Shown here piece after piece: positions 5,939-7,865 of a stretch of 7,865 nucleotides of DNA. The number at the start of each line of letters is the position of its first letter. Position 1 is the stretch's first letter. The DNA is from Anaerolineae bacterium (GTDB lineage Bacteria; Chloroflexota; Anaerolineae; JAADDB01): NCBI GenBank assembly GCA_015489285.1, contig WGAA01000196.1:1-7865 (forward strand). Reading direction: 5' to 3'. The notes beneath the pieces were generated by a model, which saw only the letters and a list, made by a program, of their open reading frames with translations, ran no database searches and had not been told where the DNA came from. Both the position numbers and the translations under genes were made by a program.

Positions 5939-5985
5939 GTTACTCGTCACTCGTTAGCCTACTCATTACTTGTTCCTTACCGTTC
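5939..5985 (+). repeat. Heptamer array E, degenerating into the promoter
   Basis: GTTACTC, GTCACTC and GTTAGCC run in register from 4 nt after CCACGCCA, then decay into TACTC/ATTACTT/GTTCC fragments. The tail overlaps the proposed -35 element of the hydrolase gene. Confidence 0.65.
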
Positions 5986-5997
5986 TAGGAGTATACT
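5970..5997 (+). promoter_or_regulatory. Promoter of the glycoside-hydrolase-like gene
   Basis: TTGTTC (5970-5975), a 16-nt spacer and TATACT (5992-5997) point rightward. The -35 is poor (3 of 6) and the -10 good (5 of 6). Initiation near 6004 would give a ~43-nt leader to ATG 6047. The -10 lies in GGAGTATACTA, also found before the kinase. Confidence 0.5.
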
Positions 5998-6046
5998 AGA
6001 AGATACATCCGGTCGAAAATGCCGAGTCTTGCCGGTTGAGGGGGGT

Positions 6047-7865
6047 ATGCGTCACCTGGAGTCCTTCCGTAAGTCGCCCCACATGCGGGTGCTCGTTCTG
6101 ATCCTGCTGCTGGCCGCAGGGCTGGTCACGTGCCGTTGCACGCGCGTGATCCGGCCCCCCTTCCGGCCTGCGTATACCCCGACGCCCCCGCCGGTACACG
6201 TCGAGACCCGGGCCGTCCCCACGGCCATCCCCATCCTCTACGCGCGGGACGACTACGAAGCCTACGATTACGCCCGTCATCACCCCGAATACGGTCCGGT
6301 GGGCTTGTGGATCCGCGTCCGCTGGAATCAGATCCACAAGGACTGGAGCAGCCACCCTCACGCCTTCGACTGGGAACCCATCGACCGCCTTCTGGCCCGG
6401 GCGGCCCGCCAGCGCGTCCGCCTCCCCGACGGTCGTTCCATCCCGCGGCCCGTCATCCTCTCCGTCTCCATCTACTCCCAGCAAGGAGGATCGCCCTTCA
6501 CCTTTGCCACCCACACCCCCGAATTCCTCCGGCGCCGAGTCGGGGACATATGGATGGGCGACCCGAGATTTTGCGCGCCGCAACCCGCGCCTCCCTATCG
6601 CTCCCGCCTCTACCGGGACGAACTCAAAGCCTTCATTCGGGCCCTGGGCCGCCGTTACGACCGTCACCCCCTCATCACCGCGGTCATCGTCGGGCCGGGG
6701 TACGACGAGGAAACCGCGGCCACCCGTCTGGGAGTCTGGTGTGGTCGCACCCTCTACAGCGACTACCTGTACGACCAACTGGGGGGCTCCCAGGTGTACG
6801 CCGACTTCGTCCTCGAAATGATGGACACGTACCGGGAAGCCTTCCCCCACACGGCCCTGTACCTCCAGGCGGGCAACGCGGAATGGCCCCACCGGGGCCT
6901 CTTCGTGCGCCATGCTGCATCGCTGAAGCCCCCCATCGGCTACAAGCCCAACGGCCTCGCTGCGATCAGCGGCTCCGCCTTCGGCTGGAAGGGGACCCTG
7001 CGGGGAAACGGCTGGATGCAACTGGCCGAAGCCTATCAGGACCTCCTGCCCATTGCCTTCGAGCCCAAAGTCATTCCCGCCTACTTTGCCACGGACCGCC
7101 AGGCCCAGGAAGAACTGTACTGGATGCTCCTCTGGGGACTCTCCCACAACGCGGACTTCTTCGACCTCCAGTCCAACGTGACCAACCCCGCCCTGGACTG
7201 GTTCCGCCTTCTCCCCACGTTGGACCGGCCTCCCCACCGTTTCGGGGGATTCGTCCCCTTTGTCGACCGCAACCTGGGCCGGGAGCCCGCCACGGCCGAG
7301 GACGTGTGGATCGTCCTGCGGGATGTGGAACCCGCGGAGGACAAGTACGGCTTCGGGCCGTGGGGCCCGCGTAACGGCTACGTGGGAGGCGAGGAAGGGG
7401 ACTGGGACCACTGGCTCCGCCGCGTGCCCAAGTACGAGGACCGGACCACCCGACTTCTGCGCTCCCAACTGCCGGGACATCCACAAGCCGCCCAGGCCCG
7501 TCAACTGCGCCGCACCGACGGCCGCTACATGTGGTTCCAGGTGGACTCCCGCTGGCGGTACTTCGACACCCCCTCCAAAACGGCCGGGGGGAACGGCATC
7601 TACCGCATCACCGTCTGGTACCTGGACACGGGCAAGGATGCCTGGGCCCTCGAATACACCCGAGACGACGGGAACCGAGCCCGTCTGTACGTCCACAAGG
7701 AGGACACGGGGGAGATGCGCAAGGCCTCCTGGGTTGTGGAAGATGCCCGATTTGCCCACCTGCTGGAGGGGACCGACCTGCGCCTGGACGCGCTGGGCGA
7801 CGGTCCCGAGTACATCCACATGGTCCACATCCAGGCCCTCTCCTCCCACCCCTCCGGCCCCACTC
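6047..7865 (+). CDS. Exported glycoside-hydrolase-like protein (3' end outside window)
   Basis: The frame runs 606 codons from ATG 6047 to the window edge without a stop, so the C-terminus is missing. GAGGGG sits just upstream. The N-terminus is basic (MRHLESFRKSPHMR), followed by a hydrophobic stretch (residues 14-28) and C29. LVTC resembles a lipobox but with Thr before Cys, so lipoprotein or ordinary secretion are both possible. A Pro/Thr linker (37-50) follows. Residues ~62-400 look like a TIM-barrel glycosidase: GLWIRVRWNQI (86-96), FDWEPIDRLLARAA (107-120), RPVILSVSIYS (134-144), RRYDRHPLITAVIVGPGYDEE (201 on), AFEPK (337-341) and LYWMLLWGLSHNADFF (357-372). E221/E222 and E339 are guesses for catalytic acids. 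Residues ~490-606 read as a beta-sandwich with ITVWYLDTGKDAWALEY. No EC class can be assigned. ATG 6083 is a possible shorter start but has no Shine-Dalgarno. Confidence 0.82.
   Translation, partial: MRHLESFRKSPHMRVLVLILLLAAGLVTCRCTRVIRPPFRPAYTPTPPPVHVETRAVPTAIPILYARDDYEAYDYARHHPEYGPVGLWIRVRWNQIHKDWSSHPHAFDWEPIDRLLARAARQRVRLPDGRSIPRPVILSVSIYSQQGGSPFTFATHTPEFLRRRVGDIWMGDPRFCAPQPAPPYRSRLYRDELKAFIRALGRRYDRHPLITAVIVGPGYDEETAATRLGVWCGRTLYSDYLYDQLGGSQVYADFVLEMMDTYREAFPHTALYLQAGNAEWPHRGLFVRHAASLKPPIGYKPNGLAAISGSAFGWKGTLRGNGWMQLAEAYQDLLPIAFEPKVIPAYFATDRQAQEELYWMLLWGLSHNADFFDLQSNVTNPALDWFRLLPTLDRPPHRFGGFVPFVDRNLGREPATAEDVWIVLRDVEPAEDKYGFGPWGPRNGYVGGEEGDWDHWLRRVPKYEDRTTRLLRSQLPGHPQAAQARQLRRTDGRYMWFQVDSRWRYFDTPSKTAGGNGIYRITVWYLDTGKDAWALEYTRDDGNRARLYVHKEDTGEMRKASWVVEDARFAHLLEGTDLRLDALGDGPEYIHMVHIQALSSHPSGPT

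Larger units (their letters stand above)
5605..6046. other. Repeat-filled divergent spacer between cax and the hydrolase gene
   Basis: This 442-nt region has no credible protein gene and no tRNA-like fold that I can see. It contains five heptamer arrays in one orientation, three CCACGCCA octamers leading arrays, and a promoter for the rightward gene. Its AT content is higher than that of its neighbours. I found no convincing promoter for cax within it. Confidence 0.8.

Noticed and set aside
5621..5985. CRISPR-like array
   Set aside because: Units are 7-8 nt and contiguous, without 25-40-nt repeats or unique spacers, and no cas gene is present.
6019..6039. Six-codon ORF upstream of the hydrolase gene (possible leader peptide)
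   Set aside because: No Shine-Dalgarno, and too short to distinguish from chance.
6130..7374. A 414-codon plus-strand frame rich in Pro, Arg and His
   Set aside because: It is out of frame with the convincing hydrolase reading, and its composition is that of a shifted GC-rich frame.
5996..7849. A 617-codon open frame on the minus strand opposite the hydrolase gene
   Set aside because: Its Gly/Val-rich product has no recognisable domain or hydrophobic pattern. The plus frame has a Shine-Dalgarno, export signal, linker and glycosidase-like segments. Long antisense frames are expected in GC-rich genes with C/G third positions.

Overview
The window looks like a GC-rich bacterial chromosome segment with strong C/G preference at third codon positions. 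Gene content (a three-part ABC exporter of the uncharacterised COG4586/4587/3694 type, DUF3307, a cytosolic GAF histidine kinase, a CAX-type cation/proton exchanger, an exported glycoside-hydrolase-like protein with a Thr/Pro-rich linker) and the heptamer-rich spacer DNA suggest Chloroflexota, perhaps an Anaerolineae-like thermophile. That assignment is inference from gene style; no marker gene is present.

Layout. Positions 2-1967 (+) hold a tightly packed ABC exporter operon: the tail of the ATPase, then two paralogous six-helix-type permeases, with a 4-nt stop/start overlap at the first junction and 2 nt between stop and start at the second. It meets a DUF3307 membrane protein gene (1972-2508, -) head-on with only 4 nt between stop codons. 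A 246-nt spacer with two hairpins and a possible promoter follows. Next comes an orphan NarX-type histidine kinase with a GAF domain (2755-4440, -) and, upstream of it on the same strand, a CAX antiporter (4567-5604, -). The 126 nt between these two genes contain a perfect 16-bp palindrome, a 15-nt direct repeat and a TATACT box.

The 442-nt divergent spacer 5605-6046 is the least ordinary part. It carries five same-orientation arrays of a degenerate heptamer (roughly GTNANNC). Three of these are each preceded, 4-5 nt away, by the octamer CCACGCCA. On its right side a TTGTTC-16-TATACT promoter leads into an exported glycoside-hydrolase-like gene (6047 to the window end, +). That gene has no stop in the window and is overlapped by a long antisense reading frame that I reject.

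How the genes relate. The ABC genes form one transport complex. The other genes look like separate units: membrane protein, sensor kinase, ion antiporter and secreted carbohydrate-active protein. The main links between them are sequence signals: an 11-mer GGAGTATACTA shared by the start regions of the kinase and the hydrolase genes, and the repeat-filled divergent promoter region. I see no complete new defence or mobile system. The best candidates for something undescribed are the repeat structures at 5621-5985 and 4466-4532.
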